Source of the DNA: Porodaedalea pini
Lineage: Eukaryota; Basidiomycota; Agaricomycetes; Hymenochaetales; Hymenochaetaceae
NCBI GenBank assembly: GCA_002794775.1
Contig: NBAY01000133.1
Location: forward strand, 1-63,637
Reading direction: 5' to 3'
Length of the DNA: 63,637 nt
Shown piece by piece: positions 34,428 through 44,905 of the stretch. Within the stretch, counting starts at the first letter, position 1. Every line of letters begins with the position of its first letter. The translations under genes and the position numbers were made by a program. Under the pieces are notes generated by a model. It saw only the letters and a list, made by a program, of their open reading frames with translations, made no database searches and was not told the DNA's origin.

Positions 34428-35745
34428 GTTGAAGGGAAGTGAATCCCGTTTGGCTTCGGGCATCGCACTCTACCTCACTTTACGGAGGATGACTTCGGCC
34501 CAGAGGCGCGCGGTTTCGTTGAGAACTCGTATCTTCGTGGATTAACTCCACAAGAGTTTTTCTTCCACACTATGGCTGGTCGCGAAGGTTTGATCGATAC
34601 CGCTGTCAAGACGGCCGAGACTGGTTACATTCAGCGTCGACTTGTAAAGGCACTCGAAGACGTGGCTGTCTGCTACGACGGGACTGTACGAAACTCACTG
34701 GACGGTGCTTTTATTGAACGGCAAACGATCAAAACGTTCGGTATCAGTGATCGTGAGTTCGAACATCGCTATCGGGTCGACGTCACTGACCCAAAGGGTG
34801 GATTCCTTCCTGATGTTTTGCAAATCGGTATCGACGACTCATCCCTCGAGCTCCGGCAAAAACTCGATGAGGAATACGACCGTCTTCATGAGGATCGTAA
34901 CTTGCTACATGAATTCATTTTCCCGGGCCGTGACAATTCCGCTGCCCACTATCTTCCTGTCAACCTGAACCGTATCGTGCAGAACGCAACGCAGATTTTC
35001 TATATCGACCACAGAAAACCGAGCGATCTGGAGCCGGTTTACATCATTGAGCAGGTGCAGCAGCTCGCAGACCGCCTCATCGTTGTGCGCGGCGACGATC
35101 TTTTAATAAAGGAAGCTTCCGAGAACGCTTCTGTTGCATTCCGCATGCTCCTTCGGGCGACTTTTGCCGCGTGTCCAGTCCTAGAGGAGTTCCATCTCAA
35201 CAGAGAAGCGTTTGACTGGGTCTTGGGCGAGGTGGAGATGAAGTTCAACCAGTCGGTCGCTCATCCGGGCGAGATGTGCGGCATACTTGCTGCCCAGTCG
35301 ATTGGTGAGCCGGCGACGCAGATGACACTAAATACCTTCCATTACGCTGGTGTTTCGAGTAAAAACGTCACGCTCGGTGTGCCGCGTCTTAAAGAAATCA
35401 TCAACATCGCCGTGAATATCAAGACTCCGTGTACCTGGACCCAGAAATTGCTGCTGTCGACACGAGGGCCAAGTCGGTGCAAACAGAACTTGTGCACACA
35501 TCGCTGCGTACCGTTACAGCGACGGTCGAGATCTACTACGATCCTGATTCAAGTACGACGATCATTGAGGATGATAAGGAGTTTGTTGATGCATTCTTCT
35601 CCATCTCCGACGAGGAAATTGAGTCGGGTCCTCATCTTCAGTCGCCATGGCTACTTCATCTTGAGCTCGATCGCTTGAAGATGCTTGACAGGAAACTTAC
35701 GATGAACTACGTTGCTGGCCGTATCTCGGAAAGCTTGGCCATTGC
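34428..35745 (+). pseudogene. RPB1 fragment, right copy
   Basis: RPB1 sequence starts at [20 protein letters not shown] and continues through [80 protein letters not shown] and, after a frame break near 35425, [20 protein letters not shown] and [20 protein letters not shown]. Relative to the left copy it lacks a 13-residue stretch ([13 protein letters not shown]) and the upstream active-site exon, but reaches further 3'. It runs into CAP-Gly sequence near 35745. This cannot make a polymerase subunit. Confidence 0.92.
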
Positions 35746-36450
35746 CGAAAATGCCATCTAAGGAAAATATTGACCCTGAAGATCCTCCCAATACAGGCAG
35801 TACATTGACGATTAAAGGGGAGGGGAAGGGGAAAGGGCGGATGGATGCCATCATCGCAGACGACAGATCTCTGCGATCGAGCAACAACGGATCAAATACA
35901 ACTCTCGCTACATTGCGGCACAAGGAATCGAATGACACCATTACCCTCAATCGAGTGTCTGCGGGGGAGACGGACATGCTGCAACCCCGTGGCGCTACAT
36001 TGGACATCGGCATTCCATGTATCATTACTTCAAGGCAGAAGCGGTTCCGTGCGTTTGCCCGTTATATCGGCGAGGTTGAGGGTGAGAGCGGGCCATGGGT
36101 CGGTGTCGAGATGCCCGTGGGTGATGCTTGGGCAGACGATCAGCTTGAGGGCCGCCAGTGGAATGACGGCTCATGGGGTGGCGTGCGCTACTTTGGCATC
36201 GGAATGGGGTGACGACGAATGCATGACCAGCCGGCAATGCGTTGATTTGACGGATAACTGTGGAACTAGTGTTATTAGTGGCTGGAAGGGCACGAAGCGC
36301 GAGGGGGAGCAGCTCAGCGTTGACCGCAAGAAGTGTTTCCGTAGCAGTTCGCCGTCAGTGTCGGACATGTCGAACGCAGAGTATCGAGGTCTCTTTGTGA
36401 GGCCACAACAGGTGCTGTATGTTGTAGATGCTGTCGGTTCGGGCTTGTGA
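35745..36450 (+). pseudogene. CAP-Gly domain protein C-terminal fragment
   Basis: The plus strand encodes MPSKENIDPEDPPNTGSTLT, a low-complexity stretch, then a CAP-Gly microtubule-binding domain: AFARYIGEVEGESGPWVGVE, GRQWNDGSWGGVRYF. After a stop near 36210 and a frame change it regains a tail (KREGEQLSVDRKKCFRSSSP, VSDMSNAEYRGLFVRPQQVL) ending at 36450. The join to RPB1 is abrupt. CAP-Gly domains normally bind the C-terminal EEY/F of tubulin or EB proteins. Confidence 0.82.
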
Positions 36451-36692
36451 ATCTTGGAACATATTTAAGTTCGGATTCCTGCCCTTTTTCTTTTTCTTTC
36501 TTTCTTTCTTTTACCCTACTCCCATGTTTAGTCACTCCTTGCTCTGGACAGATGCCCTTATCACTGAAATCACTTGTTGGCATGTTCATATTCCTCTCTT
36601 GTCTACTCAATCATATCACTCTGGATTCTCGAATTGCACCTTTTGGAGAAATTTTTAATCAATTTTTGAATGCTGCTGGTTTTTTAGTTAGT

Positions 36693-36872
36693 ACTTGAGG
36701 TAGTGGGCCATTAGGATGGCAAGCTATGATTACTGTTTACTGAATACTAAATAATTCACTAATGAGAATAATATTTTAGTATAATTTGCAAGCTTTAGTC
36801 CTCTCATATAAAATGAAAGACACAGAAAACAGTAATCGTAGCTTGCCATCCCAATGGCCCACTACCTCAAGT
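36693..36872. mobile_element. 180-bp element with about 46-bp terminal inverted repeats
   Basis: The ends ACTTGAGGTAGTGGGCCATT (36693) and its reverse complement (36872) continue as an imperfect inverted repeat of about 46 bp around an AT-rich centre. It abuts the 3' end of the gypsy gag fragment. No target duplication is evident, so boundaries are as seen from symmetry only. Confidence 0.75.
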
Positions 36873-38086
36873 CCCATGTTCTTCTTGGTCAGTCGCCCCG
36901 ATGGCCACGCCTGACCACTCGCAAAACCCTGCAAGTCAACAACCTCTTCATCATCTCCTTCCTCCTCCACATAGTTCTCCACTGTCGACCTTTGAGTGTC
37001 TATGACTTCCTCGAATGCCAATTCCTTCATTGCACCCAGCTTGTCAGCGAGGAGATGACGTTCACCTGGCGCCATCATCTGCAGCATATGCTGCACGATC
37101 CCTTGTCCTTGTGGGCACTTGTCCTTGAAGTGACCTAGCTGGCCACAGATCCAGCATGCCCGTTGTCATTGCGCCTCATTCATCGAGACGTCCATTGGTT
37201 GTCCGGCACCTCCAAAAGTGACACCCATCACATCACACTTGTCGACGTGTGGGATCACAACCGGACGGCGAGTTGGAGGCACCTGCTGTTGCTGCGGGCA
37301 TGGTGGAGTCGGGAAGGTGCAACCTTGTTGGATGGCCCAGATCTGTTGTTCGCCTCGGTCGATCTCGATGGCCTTCTTTTTCCAGGTGTCGTATGTTGTT
37401 GGGACCGGCGTCGACCTTAGTACTCCACGGACCACCTTGATGTTCATTGCCTGCTTCAGACGGTCACAGATGATGCTGTCGTCTGTCAGCCCCGCTCTTG
37501 TGATGATGATGTTGAGGTCCTGGAAGAACTCGTCAGCGGTGAGGTCCTTCTGAACCTTTGTTCAGAACTTCGCTAGCACCTTTTCCTTCTGGTTCAGGTC
37601 ATTGAACAAGGCGTCCAGGCGTTCTTGAAACCTGGTCCAACTATCTGTGAAGGTTACGATGCTGGCCGTCATTGATTCCTCCACGTAGTTTTGTGCCCAC
37701 ATCACCGCATTGCTGCCCTTTAGGTAAGAGAGGGCAACATAGATCTTGCTATCCGACGTTGGGTATCAGCTCAGGTTTGCCGAGATGAAGAGGAGGATCT
37801 CACATTTGAAGTCCAGGTAGTCGTCGCCGCCAGTGAATTCACGTAGCCGGGCAACGTTGATGTTGGGGGTCAGGGCTATGGGAGCAGGAGTGGCCAGAGC
37901 ATTTGCTGCATGATGGGCGAAGGCGCCTGCGATGATCGCCACGATCTGCTCCATCTGTTGCTGGCTGAAGCCTGTTGACATTGTTCTGGGCGTTGGCATC
38001 AAAGGTTCAGGTGGTGTTGGCGGTGAAGGGTCCCTACGGGTTTCACGGTATGGACCTGGGGACAATGGTAACGTCACTGTCAACAT
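36873..38086 (-). pseudogene. Ty3/gypsy Gag with three in-frame TGA stops
   Basis: One minus-strand frame from about 38086 to the border of the inverted-repeat element carries a gypsy-type Gag: RLREFTGGDDYLDFKCEILL, KIYVALSYLKGSNAVMWAQN, VEESMTASIVTFTDSWTRFQ, RLKQAMNIKVVRGVLRS, and a zinc knuckle CWICGQLGHFKDKC. TGA codons at 37766, 37562 and 37166 interrupt it without any frameshift. In each case CGA (Arg) is a sensible original, for example AKF-stop-TKVQ. The pol region is missing. Confidence 0.9.
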
Positions 38087-38350
38087 TGATGGTGTGGGCG
38101 ATAGAGGGATGGCTGGGGACCACCTAGCTCTTTCCCCTTCTGCTGTTGTTGAATACCAATGCTTGTTGATATCACTGTACCAGATCTCGTGTACAACACC
38201 GCTGTTGTCAGTTGCGACATAACTTGGTCGATCTGGGTCCCACCATGCTGATGAAGGGAGGGCTCGATGCTGTTCCTCGGTGATATCTATCTTGTCTAAG
38301 ACAGCAGGGGAACAGGGATTGGTTGTTCGTTCGGTCTAGGGTTACGCCAA

Positions 38351-39115
38351 TGTTGAACGGGTTTGTCGGTGAAGTTGATGATGAGGCAGAACGACACGAC
38401 AGAGATAACAATCGACAACGATGTTGATGACTGAACACGTAACATCACCCACGTCCAAGTTAAGTGGCTCCTCCACCAAAGGGAGATGTGGAGAGCCAGG
38501 GTCAAAAAGTGTCGGTTTGAAGTTTTACGTAATACACAAACGTCCAAGAACGTCTGGGCAGGGTTGAGGGTTGTTGTTTAGGGGGGTTTTCATGTCAAGT
38601 CCATCAAGGGGAGTGCTCCTCTAGATCGGGTGAAGGCGAGTCGACAGCGACAATGTACGCTGAGGATGGGCCTAGGTGGGGTTCTGCTTTTATGTTAGGT
38701 GGGAGTCTGGGAGACGACTCGGACTGGGCAGGCCTCGGTTGACTGTCGTCTGGGACGTGGTAAACTCGAGTGGAGACTCAGGATACACTATACTCAGGCT
38801 AGGTCGTCACAGAGGTAAGAGGATTAATACAAGGTACTCTACTACAGGAGGGGGACACAGTCTCACCTAGGTCGTCACAGAGGTAAGAGGAAAAGTAGAA
38901 CAAGTGTTCAGATGCGATTCCTCTTTCTTATATACAGTGATCACCTCATGAGAACTGGTTGCCCCATTGCCTAACATTATATAAAGGGGGCGGAATGAAA
39001 CAAATGAAGGTCATGTGAAAGGAGTGTGGGAAATGATTGAAAAGATGATTAATTATAATGAAAAGGAGCAATTAGAAGAAAAGAAATAATAAAAAGAAAA
39101 GTTTGAGTCCTGACA
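38351..39115 (-). repeat. Probable 5' LTR of the gypsy element
   Basis: Read on the minus strand it starts TGTCAGGACTC at 39115, contains TATATAA-type boxes, and ends CAACA at 38351, followed by TTGGCGTAAC, which looks like a primer-binding site. A 24-bp block (CTAGGTCGTCACAGAGGTAA) occurs twice inside, near 38791 and 38866. The second LTR is absent, so the ends are inferred. Confidence 0.5.
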
Positions 39116-39538
39116 TGCACCATGTTCAGTCTTGCTGCCATTCACCTCCATTCCGACCTCCTCATCACCCATTTCCCTGTTCCAAGCACCTGCATTGTCC
39201 GTTCCATCATAGAATCCACCAAAATCCTCGTCGTCTGTGAGGAGAAGCCCTGGGTCTTACTCTGCTGCAGACACTGTTGCTGCTGCTGTTCCTGTTGATG
39301 AGGCATTTGCTGCTGTTGCTGCTGTTGCTGATAACAAGACGGTCGCTGTTGCTGTTGCCCTGGTTGGTGCTCAGAAAGGTTGAGAGGTATATCTTGAGTT
39401 GTAAGCTAGCATCACTTGGTCTATCTGCACGTGTTGTTCAACTATATAGGTGGGCAATTTGCACCTCATGCCATTCATTTCTTGAAGACAGCATTGGCAT
39501 TTGCATATATGGACTTTCTTCTTGTATTTGTACTTGCT
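39116..39538 (-). pseudogene. Second Plavaka transposase, N-terminal exon fragment
   Basis: The minus strand encodes SKYKYKKKVHICKCQCCLQE and PTYIVEQHVQIDQVMLA, parallel to the N-terminal Cys/His cluster of the complete element (SKYKYQQRTKLCKCRTCLSD). It continues through YTSQPF, a CAG/CTG-rich stretch and an acidic stretch (LTDDEDFGGFYDG), ending near EHGA, close to where the intact gene has its first intron. The gypsy LTR begins right there. On the other side it is bounded by repeat R3. Confidence 0.75.
39266..39345. repeat. CTG/TGC trinucleotide-rich tract
   Basis: Imperfect CTG repeats lie inside the Plavaka fragment. They correspond to the glutamine run of the complete transposase near 22965. 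Confidence 0.8.
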
Positions 39539-39574
39539 GTTACGATTACTGAGTTTACAAAGTATCATCTTTTA

Positions 39575-40423
39575 CAGCCTTTTTCATAAGTCCTGCGACA
39601 TGTGCATGTCACGTGAAGTGAGCCACGTCAGAGCCAAAGTGTCGAAAAATTAGAATGAATGCCTATTTTCTCTGTGAATTCTGCACAGAACCTGCTCATT
39701 AAGTACTCAAAAAAAAGGCACGGTTCTCAGGAGAAGAAATAAGTAAAATAGGGAGCAATAAATTGATTGTGTAGGCGGGTGGAGATCAAACAAGTGCAGC
39801 TGGTCTGTTCTCTCACCCATTTCCACCAAGATTCAAAAATTATAGCTCCCCTACATCTACCTATAAAATTCTTTCCTGTATCTGTAAATTAAGTATATGA
39901 CTATACCAACATCTCCTGAAAGTTTGAAGCCAATCTATTCAGTATTCATGGTGCAGCAGCAAGATTTGTGTTCCACTTCAAGCTCTTTCCACCCTCCTTT
40001 TCTCACAACAGGTCTTGCAGAGTAGAACACAAATCTTACTGCTGGACCATGAATACTGAATGGATTGGCTTCAAACTTGCAGGAGCTGTTGGTATAGTCA
40101 TATACTTAATTTACAGACACAGGAAAGAATTTTATAGGTAGATGTAGGGGAGCCATAATTTTTGAATCTCAGTGGAAATGGGTGAGAGAACAGACCAGCT
40201 GCACTTGTTTGATCTCCACCCACCTACACAGTCAATTTATTGCTCCCTATTTTACATATTTCTTCTCCTGAGAACCGTGCCTTTTTTTTGAGTACTTAAT
40301 GAGCAGGTTCTGTGCAGAATTCACAGAGAAAATAGGCATTCATTCTAATTTTTTGACACTTTGGCTCTGACACGGCTCACTTCACGTGACATGCACATGT
40401 CACAGGACTTATGAAAAAGGCTG
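39575..40423. mobile_element. 849-bp hairpin element, copy A
   Basis: Arms 39575-39976 and 40022-40423 (402 bp each, paired positions summing to 79998) enclose a 45-bp loop. Ends are CAGCC and GGCTG flanked by TA (39573-39574 and 40424-40425), as in Tc1/mariner-type elements. It has no coding capacity. Because nearly all of it is self-complementary, a transcript would fold into a long hairpin. Confidence 0.92.
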
Positions 40424-40699
40424 TAATGTGGGCCAATTTTTGGAGCCCAATTTGGGTTTTTGTCAGCTTCATAAGCTGATGGCATACCATATATGTTAAT
40501 TTTGGACCTCTTTTATACTAAATTCAGGCTGTGGCTATGAAGGGTTCACTGCTTTTGTGGCTGTACAGTGCTCACTTTCTTCATTGACATATTTAATTTT
40601 ATTCAACCATCCAAATCTCAACCTTGAACCATGTAAAAAAACTTCAGACAATTTGCTATCTGTCTATGTATTTTTTTGTAAAATAAAGTGGTGTGGTTA

Positions 40700-41546
40700 C
40701 AGCCATTTTTATAAGTCCTGCGACACGTGCATGTCATGTGAAGTGAGCCGCGTCAGAGCCAAAGTGTCAAAAAATTAGAATGAATGCCTATTTTCTCTGT
40801 GAATTCTGCACAGAACCTGCTCATTAAGTACTCAAAAAAAGGCACGGTTCTCAGGAGAAGAAATAAGTAAAATAGGGAGCAATAAATTGACTGTGTAGGT
40901 GGGTGGAGATCAAACAAGTGCAGCTGGTCTGTTCTCTCACCCATTTCCACTGAGATTCAAAAATTATGGCTCCCCTACATCTACCTATAAAATTCTTTCC
41001 TGTGTCTTTAAATTAAGTATATGAATATATCAACATCTCCTGAAAGTTTGAAGCCAATCCATTCAGTATTCATGGTGCAGCAGCAAGATTTGTGTTCTAC
41101 TCTGCAAGACCTGTTGTGAGAAAAGGAGGGTGGAAAGAGCTTGAAGTGGAACACAAATCTTGCTGCTGCACCATGAATACTGAATGGATTGGCTTCAAAC
41201 TTTCAGGAGATGTTGGTATAGTCCTATACTTAATTTACAGACACAGAAAAGAATTTTATAGGTAGATGTAGGGGAGCCATAATTTTTGAATCTCGGTGGA
41301 AATGTATGAGAAAACAGACTGGCTGCACTTGTTTGATCTCCACCCACCTACACAGTCAACATATTGCTCTCTATTTTACATATTTCTGCTCCTGAGAACT
41401 GTGCCTTTTTTTGAGTACTTAATGGGTAGGTACTGCACAGAATTTACAGAGAAAATAGGCATTCATTCTAATTTTTCGACATGTTGGCTCAGCCGCGGCT
41501 CATATCACGTGATATGCACGTGTCGCAGGACTTATGAAAATGGCTG
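40700..41546. mobile_element. 847-bp hairpin element, copy B
   Basis: This is the same element as copy A with CAGCC and GGCTG ends and TA on both sides (40698-40699 and 41547-41548). The loop around 41095-41145 is in the opposite orientation to that of copy A. Arms differ from copy A by scattered substitutions. Confidence 0.92.
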
Positions 41547-41548
41547 TA

Positions 41549-41673
41549 ATGAGCAGGTTCTGTGCAGAATTCACAGAGAAAATAGGCATTCATTCTAATT
41601 TTTCGACACTTTGGCTCTGACGCGGCTCACTTCACGTGACATGCACGTGTCGCAGGACTTATGAAAAAGGCTG
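41549..41673. mobile_element. Partial hairpin element, copy C (right end only)
   Basis: About 125 bp repeats the right terminus of copy B, from TGAGCAGGTTCTGTGCAGAA to GGCTG. It directly abuts copy B without a left end, so it looks like a tandem duplication of one terminus or a recombination product. Confidence 0.85.
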
Positions 41674-41689
41674 TAATTAAAAGGCTCTA

Positions 41690-42780
41690 GATACCAGTAA
41701 AATCGATAATATTCTGCAGGACCGGGAATGTCATCATAGAGTGTGTCCGCAAACGGAGCAATTTCGACTGGCGATGGAATGCGAGTTTTTCCATCAGGGG
41801 GTGCTCCACCAGCTTCCAACCTTCTTTTGCGACGCAGGGCATGTATCATGTCGAGCATATTGATCTCTTCGGCCTGATGGTAATACGTAGGACGCACAGG
41901 CCGGCGAGAAGTAGATATGTCTAACGAAAAAATATATCACGAGTAGACGATCAGACCTTTCTTCGAGTCACAGGAGGAACATGCACAAACCATAGAATGA
42001 TGAATATGACGCGGTCGTCGAGAGCAGCTCTCGATCAACGCCTTCTTCAACCAAAATCGAAGGGTCTTCATAATCTGCCTGTCTGTCCTGGCGGAGCTCT
42101 GGACGTAATGGATCTGGACACGAAATGTTGCAAATGAACCACAGTGAGCACAAAACAAACAGCGTAATGAAGGAATGGTCTATCACATACGCTTCCAGCT
42201 TTCGTCGTCTCGCTCCGCCTCTCCTACCGTTACCACCCGTTCCCGTGTCTCCGGAGCAGATTCGCGCACAGGCGCTGCCAATTGCTTGCTGCTGGTTTCC
42301 AAACCAATCGCGTCGTGCGAGCCTGGCTCAATGACGATCTGGACTGACCCCCTTTGCTCTGTTACGTGTCTATCGTGCAAGCTCTCCGCCTTAAGGTCGT
42401 AATTTTCGGCTGATGCACCTGGTGCAAAATGCTCTGGATCCATGCGCAGAGCGTCGATGGGGCCTAACTTGAAAGCCACACTGCGGTGGTAGATACGGTC
42501 CAAGTCTGTCTGACCATCATAAAAGTCGTATAATTGACATTCATCAAAGAAGCTTGAGCCTGTGCACGGTGCATGATAGCTTCTTGAAGTGGATTGTGTG
42601 CACGCACAGCGCAAGCGGCAGTCGGGTAACTCGGAGTTAATCAGTATACATGTATCACGTGGTTGCGACGCGCGTCGCGTCAGTCGGACTCGGAAACTGC
42701 CAGGCCGTTCAAAGTTGCCACGGAACACGATTTGTTCCGCTCCCAGATACCCACTACTACTGCATAGGGAGAAGCCGCAT
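41690..42780 (-). CDS. Uncertain secreted or membrane protein, 3' end cut by repeats
   Basis: Minus-strand open segments look coding but I do not recognise them. 42728-42183 encodes VFRGNFERPGSFRVRLTRRA, CILINSELPDCRLRCACTQ, DGQTDLDRIYHRSVAFKLGP and QIVIEPGSHDAIGLETSSK. 42186-41968 encodes a hydrophobic helix (SFITLFVLCSLWFICNIS) and DPSILVEEGVDREL. 41897-41690 encodes YYHQAEEINMLDMIHALRRK and PAEYYRFYWYLEPFN, then stops where repeat sequence begins. A membrane-anchored extracellular protein is possible. Start, splice sites and 3' end are unresolved. Confidence 0.35.
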
Positions 42781-44800
42781 AAACCTCAGAAGTAGTATGA
42801 TTAGCACATTCAAGCGTGAATGCTTTACTTGGAACTTTTCAGAGAACATCAATATTGATACACTGAAGGTCGGGTGATTCATGAGAGCCTATTGACTGAT
42901 ACTTGAATAGTATATGTTTAGAGCACGTATATTTTAAATGATATGCCAGCTTTGTTACTGAATTTAACCTCTCTAGGTGAACGAGCTTCGTTCCGTCAGG
43001 CTTGATCCTCTCATATTTCCAAACCATCCAATTATTCGATCACTTGAAAGTAATTTGTATCGTCCAACATGGTCACAATACAACAGCCATATAATATTTC
43101 ATTGCTGGGTCGGTCACTACTCTATATTTCTTGACTTTTATTTCTTCTGTAAAAATGTGTGATTATTGGGCATTTTCGACTCGGCATCTCATAAGCTGTA
43201 AAACAATACAACATGATGGAGGGGCGTACCGAACTGAACAAAGACTTTCTTCTGAAAGTATCCTTCAGTTACTTATTAGAGAGGCAGAGCTGATGTCAGC
43301 TCCAGGAGCAAATTATAAGAGCGCTCTTTCCCCTTCAACTGGTCGACTTGGTCTTCCACTGTGTATGTGGCGGCTAGTACGACGCTAATGAAGCGTTTCA
43401 TGTATGCTTCCGCAGAGCTATATGTTTGTTGACAGCAACAAGTATTGTGTATAAATAGAAGCCCTCTCTACCCCTCACTTCAGAAATTGAAAGAAGGCGA
43501 CCACGTATACAGTTCGGATAGAAGAATGAAGGGTACTGCGTCACGAGCTTATTCCAGCACCCGGGACTCGAGGTATTGCATCATCATGATATTGAGCTCT
43601 GTTACGGCCTCTTTTGACAGGCAACATGAAAGACACTAGTACTGCCATCATGAATCCCTGCAAAATGATAACGCCGATGACAGTGGAAGAACATGAGATG
43701 ATGAATCCATCTTTTCATCTCATTTATCATCTTTGGCTCTAACCGGATGCTTTGTTGTGAAGCTACCGTGAGTTTGGAGATTCAAGGCACGGCTCCCGAA
43801 GTTGAGTTCACAACGAATGGTCTAACAAGTGCGCTATTAGTTCTATTCCCTATAGAATTATATGCATCAGGAAAGCTGACTCTGCACATCTTGGCATTTT
43901 CCAGTTAAGCATGCAAAGAAGATAGTATTAGTAAAGATTCCACGCCATTCCATCACGGCCCGGATAGCAAGCGTGTCGATGCACGGTTGAAGACGGCTGA
44001 CAGACGCCATGGAAGCGAAGTGATGGAGAAGGGAAGCGTGAAGAACGTTGCGTATATGGAAGGGCGATCGACCAATTTATCACATCTAAATTTGTACTAG
44101 GATGCATACATCTTTCGCGCATGGAAAAGCCCTTATTCTGCAGTTGGCGTGGGAGTCATAAATAAAGGATCGGAGAAAGTGTTTAGAAACAATATTAATT
44201 GCGAGTCGGAGAGACCAGGATCCACAAGCTGAATGGACATAGATCAAGTTCCGATAGTGACCGCAGAACGAGTGCGAAGCGTCGGAGCGACGAGCAGACT
44301 ATTGAGTTCCAGTGTGCGATAGCTAGCACGGGTGCGCACTGCGGAGTCTAGATGGTCACGAAGGGGATCGAAGATGGCAGCCCAGAGGTCATCCCACCCG
44401 TTCTATCTGCAATAGGAGGCTCATCATGGGACGAGAAGGTATCTTGAGATGCGCGCTGAGAAAAAGAGGCCAGATGACTGAATTGAAGAACTGCTGGTCG
44501 TGTCCACGAGACACAAGAATGCAGAGCAAGCGCTGGCCCCGTTTGTTCGTTATCCCACCTGCTAATGACGACGTCAGGCAAGAAAGTTGAAATAAATCGA
44601 GTAAATAATGAGTAAGATGACTCTGAGGAAGAAGATTGGAAGATAGGAGAGAAAGCAGGTGACGAAACGTGACTAGAAGTCCCGTGATCACGATCAGGCA
44701 GAAGGCGCAGACCAATCGGGAAGCGTTGTTTAGAATAGGATGACTGTGTTCTCGGAGAGTCACCTGGATTCTTACACAGACGACTATGACCAGTCTGCAG
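42781..44800. other. Intergenic stretch without recognisable gene
   Basis: About 2 kb with no reading frame I can link to a family, and no repeat shared with the left part of the window. It separates the repeat-rich half from the gene-rich half. Confidence 0.6.
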
Positions 44801-44807
44801 TATATAA
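44801..44807 (+). promoter_or_regulatory. TATA box of the catalase gene
   Basis: TATATAA lies 99 bp upstream of the catalase ATG and is followed by pyrimidine-rich leader sequence. The position fits a fungal core promoter. Confidence 0.6.
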
Positions 44808-44905
44808 CCCCCTGTGCGCTTCCATCTCGCACTCTATCGAGCTTTCTCGGACGGCGACGATATCTCTTCTCCAGAACAATCCACTCTTGATCTCAATCCG
44901 CTACC

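Larger units (their letters stand above)
39539..41685 (+). repeat. Interspersed repeat R, copy R3, with two nested hairpin elements
   Basis: R3 begins GTTACGATTACTGAGTTTAC at 39539. It is interrupted at 39575 and again at 40700 by the hairpin element. The intervening piece (40426-40697) matches R1 and R2 (CATACCATATATGTTAATTT, AATAAAGTGG). After the second insertion it resumes as TAATTAAAA near 41675. Confidence 0.85.

Noticed and set aside
15117..36450. A Helitron carrying captured gene fragments
   Set aside because: Capture of intron-bearing fragments fits, but I found no Rep/helicase gene, no TC start and no CTRR end with hairpin.
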